Of a DNA stretch of 64,000 bases, positions 23,301 through 36,200 are shown piece after piece. Made by a program: the position numbers and the translations under genes. A model generated the notes under the pieces. The model was not told the origin of the DNA. It worked only from the letters and a program-made list of their open reading frames with translations, and did not search any database. Origin of the DNA: Enoplolaimus lenunculus (taxonomy: Eukaryota > Nematoda > Enoplea > Enoplida > Thoracostomopsidae); contig JASANG010002678.1 of the NCBI GenBank assembly GCA_030248215.1, forward strand, positions 62,001 through 126,000. Reading direction: 5' to 3'. Positions within the stretch are counted from its first letter, which is position 1, and each line of letters opens with the position of its first letter.

Positions 23301-26300
23301 TGTAAATGAATCCAGCACCATATACAGTCGAGTTCAAAACATTAAAGTATACTTTGTTTTGAAAGTATATTCTTGGGTGCCCTCTGTAGAGTCCAAATAA
23401 ATATCACCCCCTCCTCTGATTCGGGTCACTACAGTAAAATTTTAGTTGCTTATTAAATAAGCAGTTTAAAGCTCAAGAAAAATGTCTCAAGGTGTCACCA
23501 TGCCAAAATAAACATGTAATGTATACAATTAAATTTAAGTAAATGATTGTTTTTTGAAAAAATGTTGCAATTCTGAAGCCAGCGCCGTGTATATTAAATT
23601 CTGTTACAGTCGTCTCTCATTTTATGAGCGTTGCAAAAGGCTCCCGTATCATTCAACGTCTTACAGAAAAGCTGCTGTCCAAAGGCATTGAATAAATTTC
23701 TGTGGGTCTGATGTGACGTTGAGTCCTGTACAACTAACACAGGGATAATTTAGTTTTCACTTAAAATTTCCGCATAGTTATTACAGTTGGTTTTATACGT
23801 TTAAAGTATTACAGATCAACATTGTGAAACATTATGAAAATTAAAAATTGATAAAATGGTCTAATCGACAGTGGTACCGCTCTATGTTTAAATAACTATT
23901 ACAAACAATAAATTTCTACGAAATGTTCGAGTGCCAGAATTGAAGCAACAATGATTTTAAGCATGCGAATTGCAAAATTAACAGTCGGAATTTAAAATCT
24001 ACTAAGCGTCAACCGTGTGTATCAAGGAATAAAAGTATAAAACGGTGTAAAGTGCTTGAGTTTGGTCGTTGAATTTTTTTTATTTCATTGCCAAACTTTA
24101 AATTAGATTTGACCCAGCCTAGAACCATAATCATCATGCAATGCACTTATTTTGGCAAAAACTAAAACTGTACGATGATTAAGTAACAAATAGCAAATAT
24201 AAGACGTTTGAGCGCTTTTGTATGCTTAAGGGTAGAATTTTTGGCTCTTGCACAATTTGTCTAATACGGTTTCTAAATTTTTAAAGTTTAGCATACTTTA
24301 GGCTGAGTATTTAGGGGCTTAGAGTTACAATTTAGCTGGCCCATGTATAGAACAGGGCCGGATCGTTTTCCGGAGGAGCTATACTAGAGTCAGTTTAACC
24401 TTTAGACTAATTTTTTTGCTTATGGTTAGGCTTAGGCTTAAGCTTAGGTTTAGGCTTAGGAATAGGCTCATCCATACGCTTAGGCTTAGGCTTAGGAATA
24501 TGCTTATACACTTTAAATTCCAGTGAGCTGATTTTAACACAGAATGAATTGAATCGCTCATTCTGTGTTAGGACTATCAGGACTCACAATTCTGAGTTGA
24601 TTCAACTCATTCTGATTTAATTAATCAACTCCCCCGTAGTCAACTCAACTCACATAGAAAATCAACTCAACTCAATGTGAGTTAAAGTTTACTGTTATTA
24701 ACTCAGAAATAACTAACTTTCCGTCTGAGTGGATTAATTAACTGTGTGGTATTTACAGTGTACTACTGTTCCGGCCCTGTTCTATACATGGGCCATTCCG
24801 TTTTTATATTTATATCCTACTGCGTGAATGCTCGTTATTCTTCCGAGCCGTATTTTTGTTTTCACACAATGGGTACGACTTTTAGCTGAACGCTGCAAAA
24901 ATAAACACAGAAAATCACATCGGCCATACATGTCTCATAAAGATAAATATTAAATATGTGTATACATATGCAGTTATGCTTGCAAACGAAATAATTGCTT
25001 GCAAATAATATAATCACATTAACACAGTATAAACCAAGTGAAAGAACGTGCAAAAATGAAACATCTAAATCACAATCTTAAACAGATAAGGTCGCTCCGG
25101 CAGAATACCACGAGCAAGCAACTATACTTAACCTTTTAGCCCAAAGTGCGTGATTTTAGAATTAACGATTAAACGCCCGTGGTTAAATATGCTTATACTG
25201 GTGACAGGTGCTCATGGGCAGCACGGAACACGTTTTGTCCCATGTTAATTCGAAGTCAACATAAACGACAAAATGTGAATGTCACATGATATTGGCTTAC
25301 AAAACACGGATCTCATGCGACCATTGTATACAAATAGCTATATGTCATATGATACCGCGGGACATTTATGCGAATATCATATGATATTTCAAAATTCTAC
25401 TAAATATCATGTCATATTGTGCAGTACAACGCAGTTTTTGCACACTAATAAAACAGTAAAAAATTAGATAATGTAGCATTAAATCATTTCATCATTTCGA
25501 AAGCTGAATTAAGTACTACGTTTTTGTTTCTGGCGAAAATTTTCCCAAAAGATATTCCTAAGGACGAATACTTCGAATTTCACATCATTCAAACTAGTTT
25601 ACCACAACTTTGCAGTCAAACAACCATCTAAATACGACCTCGCTGCGGCGAGGTCGCGAATAATAGTGCATAAATAGAAAATCATTGGCACTACATGTGC
25701 TAAAAGAAAATATGAAATTAAGAAAATATAAAATAATATCGGTGATTTATAAATATAGTGGGAGTGCTTTAGTCCCCGCAAAAAACTTGTTTGAGCAGAT
25801 TTCAACTCAACCCCAGAGTTAGGGGTGTAGCAAAAACGCAACACTAGCTGGACAGTTTCTTTGACCCAAGTATAGAACAGGGCCGGAACAGTAGTATAAG
25901 CATCTTACTAAGCCTAAGCCTAAGCCTAAGCCTAAGCATATGGATGAGCCTATTCCTAAGCCTAAGCCTAAGCCTAAGGAAAAATTAGTCTAAAAGCTTA
26001 AACTGACTCTATTATAGCCCCTCCGGAAAACGATCCGGGCCATCCGGCCCTGTTCTATGCATGGGCCCTTTCTTTTGTTGACACAACGTACCCAGTTGCA
26101 TGCTGTTCTGAAATTTAAACCCATCCCTAGAAATGGGAATATTGCAAAAACGGAACACAACGTGGATACTTTGTGGTAGACCACAGAATGTAGCCAGTTG
26201 TATGCGCTTCGGGAAAAGGAGACATTATTTACTCTTGGTTGGTTTAAACCCAAACGCAAGTTTTTCCTACATAAAATATATCTACTAAAAATACGACCTC

Positions 26301-29300
26301 TTTGCTTTTAATTTTCAGTATGAGCATCAGAGCATACAATCTGAACTTTACCAGCTTACTACATTGCTATTTTATAACGTTTTAATTTCAGCAGACCCTT
26401 TAGATTCGGCTTGCTCTTCGATCATTGTGCTGTTAGAGTCACGTGCAGCGGCATGCAGTGTAGTTTTGCGTGCATTCTGTTCAACTTGCTTACCGCCATT
26501 GGTTGAACCGCAGTTAAAACATCCAAGCCGTACCGATTCAGTGTTCATTTCAATCGAAGTTACCCGTATCATTGAATCTGAACTACAGTTCATTGGAAAA
26601 ACGCTTGGAGATCGCACTTCGTTGGCGTATAAAAAGCACGTGTAGCTTCCGTTACCAGCACGAACACTGCTGTTAGCACTGATTGCAGACGTGTTGGTCA
26701 AGACATATTCAGGAAGCCAAGGTGTAAGCAACGCTTCATAGCAACTCGGATTAACAAAACACATTTCGGCACAGTCGTTAGCGGTGGAAACTCGAGCTGA
26801 TTGGTCAAATTCGCTTGGATCAAGAGAGTCGTTTGTGTATTTCATTATACCGTAGCTGATGCTGCCTGAGCACGCTGAAAAAGCAAAACATGAAACACGA
26901 ATAGGTTTGTTTCGAATTTGATTTCCAGTTTGAATAACGATTGGCGTTTTAGCTACTGACTGAATCCAAAACAAGCACCACATAATACTGATAGTTCAAG
27001 ATTACACACAAAAAAGTATTTCTAAATTTATTCAGAAAAGTATTTACAGCGACAAAACTGGAATGTTGTGTCGGATAAATAAGACAATTTTTCCAAAAAT
27101 AAGAGGAAAACGTTTATTTATTTTCTTTTAAGACAATGTTTTTCAGAATTTATTTCAAATTTTTTTCACATTTTTTCTGTTATAACAAATATATACTTTT
27201 CAAGTAAAGTATTACCTTGCTACTCATAATTTAAATAAATTTTCCTAAAAACCGTCATTATTTTGCGTGTACCTTTAGAATAGAATCGAAACAATATAAA
27301 TTTTCTTCCCAGTTTCAAGATACAGTAATAATACGTAACGACTTACCTCGTTCTTGTTTTTTGTTTTTCACATCTTTCACAGCTTGTTCAGGCTGGGAAT
27401 CGATAGAATTCGTAGCAGCTGAAAGGTGAAAATTTTAAATTTTAAAAAATTAAAATACGTTTTTGATCGGATTCATGAATTGCTTGTTTACGATAAAACC
27501 AATGATAACTAGTTGCTTATATTGCAATAGGCTTAGGTTGGAAATATAAACTGCGTATAGCTTTCGTGGTGTTTGTACGTTTGTAATCTGCAGTAGTATA
27601 AACATATTCCTAAGCCTAAGCGTAAGCCTTAGCGTAAGGATGAGCCTATTCCTAAGCCTAAGCCTAAGCCTAAGCCTAAGCCTAAGCTTAAGCCTAAGCA
27701 AGAACGTTAGTCTAATGCTTAAACTGACTCAACTACAGCCCCTCCGGAAAACGATCCGACCCTGTTCCATACATGGGCCTTGCTATGTATGAGTCGTGTA
27801 ATTAATACTGTTTCTAGGTACTGTTTCACAAAACATGACGCATACTGACGAAATTTAGAATAGTTTTTAAACTTTAGTGATCCTTGCACGAATTTAGGTA
27901 TTTCACACCCAAATTCCGGTTGCAACAAAAACATTCTCTCGGCGAAGCGGTTGCGTTTTCATCGAAGACAATTAATTTGCAGAAACTCGCTTTACTAAAT
28001 CAAAAAGCACTTACGAACTGCGCAGTGCAGACACGAAAGCGCAACAGAGTTGTCAAAATCCGTGTTCGATAATGTAGCCATTCCTGCACTTCGGTCGCAA
28101 GCGTCTTTAGGTGAAGAATCAAAACTGCACAAGTATGATGTTGGCCCGTGTTTTTGAATGGACAACTGAAAATCGAAGCGATAACCCAATTTGCCAAAAA
28201 ATTCCAGCTGGTTTCTCGTAGGTATTAAATACAAAAATGAACGATAAATTGATGTTCATGTTTTTTAAAGCAAGAAAACATAAATATAGTTTAGAGTTGA
28301 TGATGAGGTTCGAAATTGTTGTTTCATCCTTCGCAGAGTCATGGCGAAAATGTCGTGCTAGAATGACAGCTATATAAGGAAATACAAAAAATATATTTGA
28401 GGATTATTTATATTTGGCAAAAATTGTGCCTTGCCAAAATTTCTCGAACACAGGACTAATTCCCGTACGTATTACCACAGACATTGTGGCATCTTGCATT
28501 GGTCCAAAGACAAAAATTGTTTTCAGCTGTAAAGTTTTTCGTAGACGAGAGCCCATGTGAAGAACAGGGCTGGAACAGTAGTAAAAGCATATTCCTAAGC
28601 CTAAGCCTAAAGCCTAAACCTAAGCCTAAGCGTATGGATGAGCCTATTCCTAAGCCTAAGCCTAAGCAAAACAAATTAGTCTAAAGCTTAAACTGACTCT
28701 ATTACAGCCCCTCCGGAAAACGATCCGGCCCAGTTCTATACATGGGCGTAGAAGAGTATAAACATTTAAGATTTGTTCATGATTCTTTGTTACAAAAACG
28801 TGACAATTTGAGAGTCAATAGGAATTAAATTTGGCTCACTTTTGAACAATTCTTGTCGTTGTAGCAAAATTCCAGGCATTCAGACGGACTTGAAGCTTGC
28901 AGGAACCGATCCAATCCCTCAGTTTCGTTTAACACTTCAAATTTCAGTGGTTCCAAACAACCTATAAAATACATATCTTAATTATCAGCTGTTTAATATT
29001 TGGGACTTAATTTATTGATATAAATTTTTCACGCTACAAGCAAGATATCAAGGCTGAACCGGAGGTAAAAAAATACCGTAGCCAATTTCAGAAGTCGATT
29101 TTTTGTGGAGCCGCTGCCACAGGCTATACTCAGGTTGTACCCTCGTGATTTCAGCTTCTCATGACCACGTTCCATATATCATTTCACTTGAAAATTTGAG
29201 TTTTTGCAAAGTTTCATTTTTTAGTACCGAAAGTTTCCCTTCGGACGAAAACATTTTTTTGGATAATTATTAGCTAATTAATGTACCATGCAACGAAGCT

Positions 29301-30194
29301 AGAAAGCTTGGTAATGGTGAACAGTTTGTCACGGTTGGACAACTTGTTCACAAAAGTAAGTTGAACAATTGATTTGGCGCTACAACGCACTGTTGAACCA
29401 TTAAAGTGAAATCATTTTTGGGTTAATGCCTGCTGACAGGCACTTATCTGAAAAAGCCTAATATTTTTGAGAACTGTAATTAATCTATATTTGCCATTGG
29501 CTGGGTTTCCGAAATCTTACCTAAGTATTTACTTATGTTTTACTTACGTAATTATTTAAGACACGATTTAAATAAATACTTAAATTTCGAGCAAACTCAA
29601 ATACGCCGAATGTCAACCATTGTCGTAACAAGAAAGTTATAGTTTTGCTTTATATTAGGAAGGGTAAAATTTATAATCTATCGAATTTAGTCAGCGAGTT
29701 AAGTCTTTATTTAACTTAAGTACGCTTTTAAAAACGACAAAATCGTTAAGTAATTACTTAGCACGTACTTAAGTACTAAGTCGCACTTAAGTAAGGTTTC
29801 AGAAACCCAGCCATTGTGTTTTAAAGTTTATTGCACCTGAAATGGAGAAAGACTCGTGTTTCAGTTTTCGTTGCGGATTCTGAAGGCACACCGTTTGACA
29901 CTGAGCATGATTGTCAAAAGGTCCACGAATTGGATCACGTATCGCGAAATCGCACACTCGACGACTGGCTCCATTGCACGAGCCGCGTTTTGGAGAACAA
30001 AACCAACAACTTGGCCCTGAAAAAAGAAATCTACAGGCAATGCTGACTATTTCTTTCTCGGTTAGTAACAAAACTTTTATGTTACTGTGACCACTCTGGT
30101 TTAGATAAGTTATGAATATGTTGACTGCAAGAAACAATAGTCATTAAACTATGAGCGAGTACAAATATGGTATACAAATATTATGATTATTATA

Positions 30195-30229
<35 letters not shown>

Positions 30230-33200
30230 GAACTGTCGTCAAAATGTGGCTAGGCTACTTAAATAAGCAGGTTGCGACAGGATATTGTTTTGTCAGATTC
30301 AGGAACCGGATATGTGATCGCTCCGTGATTAACAGAAATGGGCCGGATCGTTTTCCGGAGCGGCTATAATAGAGTCAGTTTAAACTTTAGAATAATTATT
30401 TTGCTTAGGCTTAGGCTTAGGCTTACGAATGTGCTCATCTATACGCTTAGGCTTAGGCTTAGGAATATGCTTATACTACTGTTCCAGCCGTGTTCTATAC
30501 ATAGGCCACTTTTTTAATAACAATTAAAACTTCAATAGTCAAGAAACAGCTTACTGGCAAAACAAAATATACCGTATGAAGTATAAAATCGTTTTTAGGC
30601 AATGATCTAAAATTCACTTACAAACACAGATACCCTATTACAGTTCAAACTTAACACGTAAAGCAGTGCTTATTTACTTGCAGGACAAAATACACGACAT
30701 TGTTCTTTGTCGGCGAAAGTTGCAACGTCTTGCCGACAGCGGCCAATTTCACAAGGAACACACGTATCACCATCGTCGCCGCCACATTGCCAATTAATTT
30801 CTGCTTAAACAATGCAACATTTAAATTGTTTAAACAAATTGCAACAACAATCGTGTCAAAAATACAAAACGCTATTCGGGTTTTAAAGAATGTTTATCTG
30901 ATGAAAAAAATTGCGTTTTGGCAAACGCTAAAAAGCGTTTACTGTAGCGAACCGAATAAGAGGGGGGTAATAAGAGTGGGGTCCAAATTTTAGGTCCCAA
31001 TCAATTGGAGTCAGTATTCCTAATAAGGGTCCGTAAGCGGATAGAGTCCCTAAACCCTAATTAGAGTACATAAATGTCAATTAACCCTAATTGTAGCGCA
31101 TAAATGACTCGAGGACCAAATCATTTGAGTTCGAAACTTTAAAGCGTACTTAAATTTTGAAAGTATATTACTAAGTATAACATTGCATTATCGCTCAAGC
31201 TATTGACACTAGACAAATATACGTTTAATTCAAAGGATAATTGCAGTACCGGATATATATCAGTAACGAAGTGTGGCGGAGCGTGGGTTAAAAATAAATA
31301 ACAGTCCGCAACCGAATAACAGGGGGTACCCTCTGGAGAGGCCAAATAAATATCACACCCTCCTCTGATTCTGGTCACTACAGTACTTAATAGCGTTTAG
31401 CTACTGGATCTGTTCATTTCAGCGCTTCGCCACTTGTGAAAAAGCGTTTGAAAACGTGTAGTTTGCACGGCAAAAAACGTTTGAAATAGCGGTTTATTTT
31501 TGACATAGCTCAAAGTAAAAACAGCATGTCGCGAAACACAAAAATAAACAACATAAACTGTGAATGTAAACAAGGACATAAGACTGTTTTTGGCACAACT
31601 GTGAAACAAACCCTTTTAAACGTCAAGAATTTATTAAATAAGAAACAAATTAAATGACTAACAGTCAGCCCTCTGAGTTCAGAGTATCTCGTAAATGAAA
31701 TGTAAGAAAAAAGTGTGAAACTAAAACTTACCGCTGCTGTTTCGAACGATTTTTTCCTCGACAATTGTGTCCAAATCCGTTTCTAAAACAAATAATAAAA
31801 TAGGTTAACTTCTCTTCTCATGCTACACGTGAAACATATCACAAATATGTTAGACGCGACTTAGCAGCCGAAAGCAGAACGTGGAACGCATCATTAAGTA
31901 CCTAAAAAGTGTTCGCCGGACCTTTTCATTTTGACGCGTTTTCAGTTTAGAAGAAATGCATAAATTCTTCTAAAGGATGCGCCCTGAAAACTATTTTACC
32001 CTCCTCAATATTTTGAAATGCTATAAGGAGCACACTGGCGGTATTGCGTAGAGTTATACACACGAGATAATTGTTAATTTGATACGTGGATATGTTCTCT
32101 CTTGTTAATTAGATTGATACATAATTAAATCCCTATTTACACGTGCAAGTTTTTGAGGCGAAAACTTGTAGCTGCCACTTGCAACCTAAAAAGCTTTATT
32201 GGAGCAACATAAACGTGCACAAAAGTTACAGCTGCAAGATCTCATTACGTGTATATTTCAGCTGAGAAATACAGTTTAACCCTTTCTCACATCAATATTT
32301 TCAATTTCATCTGAGATATAATTTCATGGTAAGATTCGATCCCCAGTCTCTCGGGTGGGACGCGTTCACGATGACCGCTGAGCTATCGGAGCTGGACGCG
32401 CAAGTCCGAAAAGGCTATCATGTCTTGTAGAGATTTTGCACTGCGCATATATGTTAGAATTGTTAAACACTGCTCATAGTGTCTGTGCTGCTCGTATATT
32501 ACATGCATTTAGTTATTTTATAGTATACTCTATGAGTTAAAGGGTTAAACTTACCAATTTGCGGAATTGTGACGTTAGCGCTGTCATCATTACAATTCGG
32601 TTCATCACAAATACAGACAGAAACATTTGCCGCAACTCCAAGCTGTTCAGAGTACGCGCACATTTCTTTTTTACGACGAAGCTGTTTTTTTAGTGAGCGT
32701 GCAGTAATGCCAGAACAATTACGCAAAACAAGCGAAACAGTATCAAATCCAAGCAACCGCAGGATCGTTTGTTGTTGTTCTTGAAATTGTTGATTCGAAC
32801 CGTCTATAAATATACTTTTACGAGTTTTATTCAATATGGAACGATTGGTGGTTTTCATGAGAAGTTCAAATATGCAAAAAAAATTTTCAAAATTTAACGA
32901 TTTTAGGCACAACGCGGAATATTGACCACCTAACGAATAAAAATTGTAAATACTGCAGTTGCGCTTGTTATCGAAGTACGAGGAATGTTAATTTAAGCTA
33001 ACTGAATGCAAAATATTTTTCAATTTATTTCAGTCCAAAAATAAAGGACTCTTCTTTAGAATAAGGAATGTTTAAATGCAGGCACGTTTAAGTAAAAAAA
33101 CCAATCAAGATATTTTAAACTATTGTATTGACCCGAATAAGAGGGGGAACTGATATTTATTTGGCTTCTCCAGAGGGTACCCCCCTTGTTACTCGGTTAC

Positions 33201-36200
33201 GGACTGTTATTTATTTTTAACCCACGCTACGCCGCCCTTCGTTACTGATATATATGTCCGGTACTGCAATTATCCGTTGAATTAAACGTTTATTTGTCTT
33301 GTGTCAATAGCTTGAGCGATAATTCAAGGATATACTTAGGAATATACTTTCAAAATTTAAGTACGCTTTAAAGTTTCGAACTCAAATTATTTGGTCCTGG
33401 AGTCATTTATGCGCTAAAAATAGGGTTAATTGACATTTATGGACTCTAATTAGGGTTTAGGGACTCTATCCGCTTACGGACTCTTATTAAGGATACGGAC
33501 TCCTATTGATTCGGACCCAAAATGGGGACCCCCTCTTATTACCCCCTCTTATTCGAGTCAATACAGTATTCAAATATAGATTAGGAAGACCTAGGGATTG
33601 AGACGGCTGGACAAACGCTTCACAGTATAGATGTGATCCTGAATTCATATTCAATCGTTAAGCTTAAACTTGACAATCTGGTAAACTGTCTAGATAAATA
33701 ATTCTATCAGAAGTTACGGCAAACGAATCGATTCAAAACTTCCACTGCTTTAGGCACGCCCGCAAACTGTTAATATTTTAGCTGACCAGCTCCGGTCAAT
33801 ATCTACATTTAGAGTTAAAAATGTTTTTATGCAACTGATTTCTTATAAACAAAAAGAGAAAAATTAAAAATTCATACCCGAAATATGTGTATACAAAACA
33901 CCCCGTTGAAAGAAATGGTCCACGTAAAGATCAGGGGCGGAACGTTTTTCTGTTGGATTAGAATAGAGTAAGCTTAAGGTTTAGACTATTTTTGCCTGGC
34001 TTAGGCTTAGGCTTTGCCTTAAGCTTAGGCTCAGAAATATACTTTTAATACTGTTCTGCCCCTGTTCGTTACACTGGCCAAAGAAATAAAGAAATCGTAA
34101 ATAACCCATGCATACCAATTTCTGGTTCCATATCAAACGCGAATGTGGTCGCACATGGAGTTGAACATCTAATAGTTTTCTGTGGTTTATTCCAACACGA
34201 TTCCAATTGTTCCGGTAGCCTTTGTTTGATGGAAGCTCCGAGCTGGCGTGGGATTTGAATGCGGCCGTCGCGGTTCATTACATCGAAGCACGAGTGACAT
34301 CGAAAAGAACCTAAACAAACAATATTTATTTCAATTTAATTCTGAAAATGACTACATCTGCGTGGAACTAATACGTAAATGATTCGCTAAACAAAAAAAC
34401 TGTTGCTAGTGGAAGTGGTTTCTAAGTACAGTCTCAAAAATAGATCGCCATTAAGCAAAGTAGCATTTTAAACCTAAGAACGAAATCTTGAGATTATGAA
34501 AGATTTTTCCTGAGACGGAATTTGTAACTCGGAACCCATTTGGTCAAGCAGACTTTGATAGCTTAAATTAGCAATCAGTTTAAACAGACACACTTTGCCT
34601 ATGTTGCTTAATACTACATATGACACATCTTCAAGGTAAAATGTTACTTCGACGGGCGTTAGTATGCGGTTCCCTGCCCGCGAGGCATTTTTTAGCCTCC
34701 GCATGGGGTCACATGGACCCTACGAAAAATCTGTGCGCCACCTTTCCGCAAAAATAGCAGTTATTTGCCAAAAATTAACAAGCTATTTTTGTGTTGATTT
34801 CTATATTTTACGCAATTAATCGATATTTTCGCGACTTTTACTTATTCAGTACTGTTTTACACAGTGAATTTAGCAAGCGGCCGGCAGACCAGAACAATGC
34901 AATGAAGATAAAAATTTTAGATATTTAGTCTACTGAAAATATTTTCTGTTTTACTTGTCAGGTAAAAACATCCGATTTTTGGTTTATTTTTCACACATGG
35001 GCAGCCTGCAAAGCCCCATGAAATCCCACGGGTCTGACGCCCACTTCCATCTCTGAGCATAGGCATATTTCTCAGCCTGAGACAAAACATAAGCTAAAAA
35101 TTAATCTAAATCTTCGTCACCGTCCGGCACCGTCCGCAAAAGTTGAAAATCCAGCAATAAGCGTACCCCGCTTACCGATGCCTTCATTTAATGAATCAAT
35201 TTCTCGTTTTTCAGTATCGTTTGATTTATCACCGCCCGATATCGGTTTGATCAGTTTGAAGTCGAGCGTTTTAGTCGGAACATTTTGATTCATAACAACA
35301 CCGTTACACTTATCTTCACCACAGTACGTATTAACAATGTTGAAGTATTGACTTCGTTCGTTTTCTGTCACACTTTCGTTCTATAAAGGCAGATAAATAG
35401 TTACACTATACGGCCCATATTCTCAAATGCATATAGCACCTATCACCAGTTAGCAATAGGTTTTCAAATTAACGAACTGCTGCAATTGTAGATCTCAAAA
35501 GTTGCACAGAAGTCAAGTAAATCGAACGCGATAAATGTGCTGAATTTCAAACCTCATCATTCTCTGGTTCAAAAGTTACTAGACCTATCACCAACTGTTA
35601 ACTGGTGCTACACACATTTGAGATTACGGGCTTAGGTGTCTAAAGGTTAATTTGCCGACGGCAGAAACAACAAACAGAGTAAAAGGGTAAACGCTCAATT
35701 AAACTTCCTTAGAAGTTCAAAATTTGCGCTACGTTTTTAAGTTAGGATTCGTGTCAAAAATATAGTGCCATTTAAACGCTTTTCGCGTTTAAGACGGCAT
35801 CTTCCAGAGCGGTTTTTGTAAGTAAAAGTAGGGAAACTCTGAAACGAACCGCTTGTGCAGCGAAACACTTTTACACAAACGCGTTTCAGGGTTTGCCAAA
35901 CCGCCATCATTCTCATCTGATACATTTTAAACGCTTTTTCTGAAAACTTGAAACAGCGTTTTGCATTTTTGACACAATTTCTTAACTGATTTTCGAAGTT
36001 CTGGCGTGCCATTGATTGCGCTATATGCTAATTGCTAAACTTGCGGTATTGCAGAAAAGAAGCTTATATTGTTCTTTAAAGCTACGACCCGCTGTAAAAC
36101 TAAAAACAATATAAAACTTGAACTGAAGTGAAATATATATACACTTCAAAAAATGGTGAGTCAAATTGACTCTGTCCGAAATAGGCTTTTCCGAACTACA

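Noticed and set aside
26372-26493. Continuation of PAN3 exon 17 to a stop at 26372 as the protein C-terminus
   Set aside because: A strong GTAAGC donor in the expected phase 1 lies at 26493, and phase-compatible cysteine-module exons follow downstream. The extension is probably retained intron.
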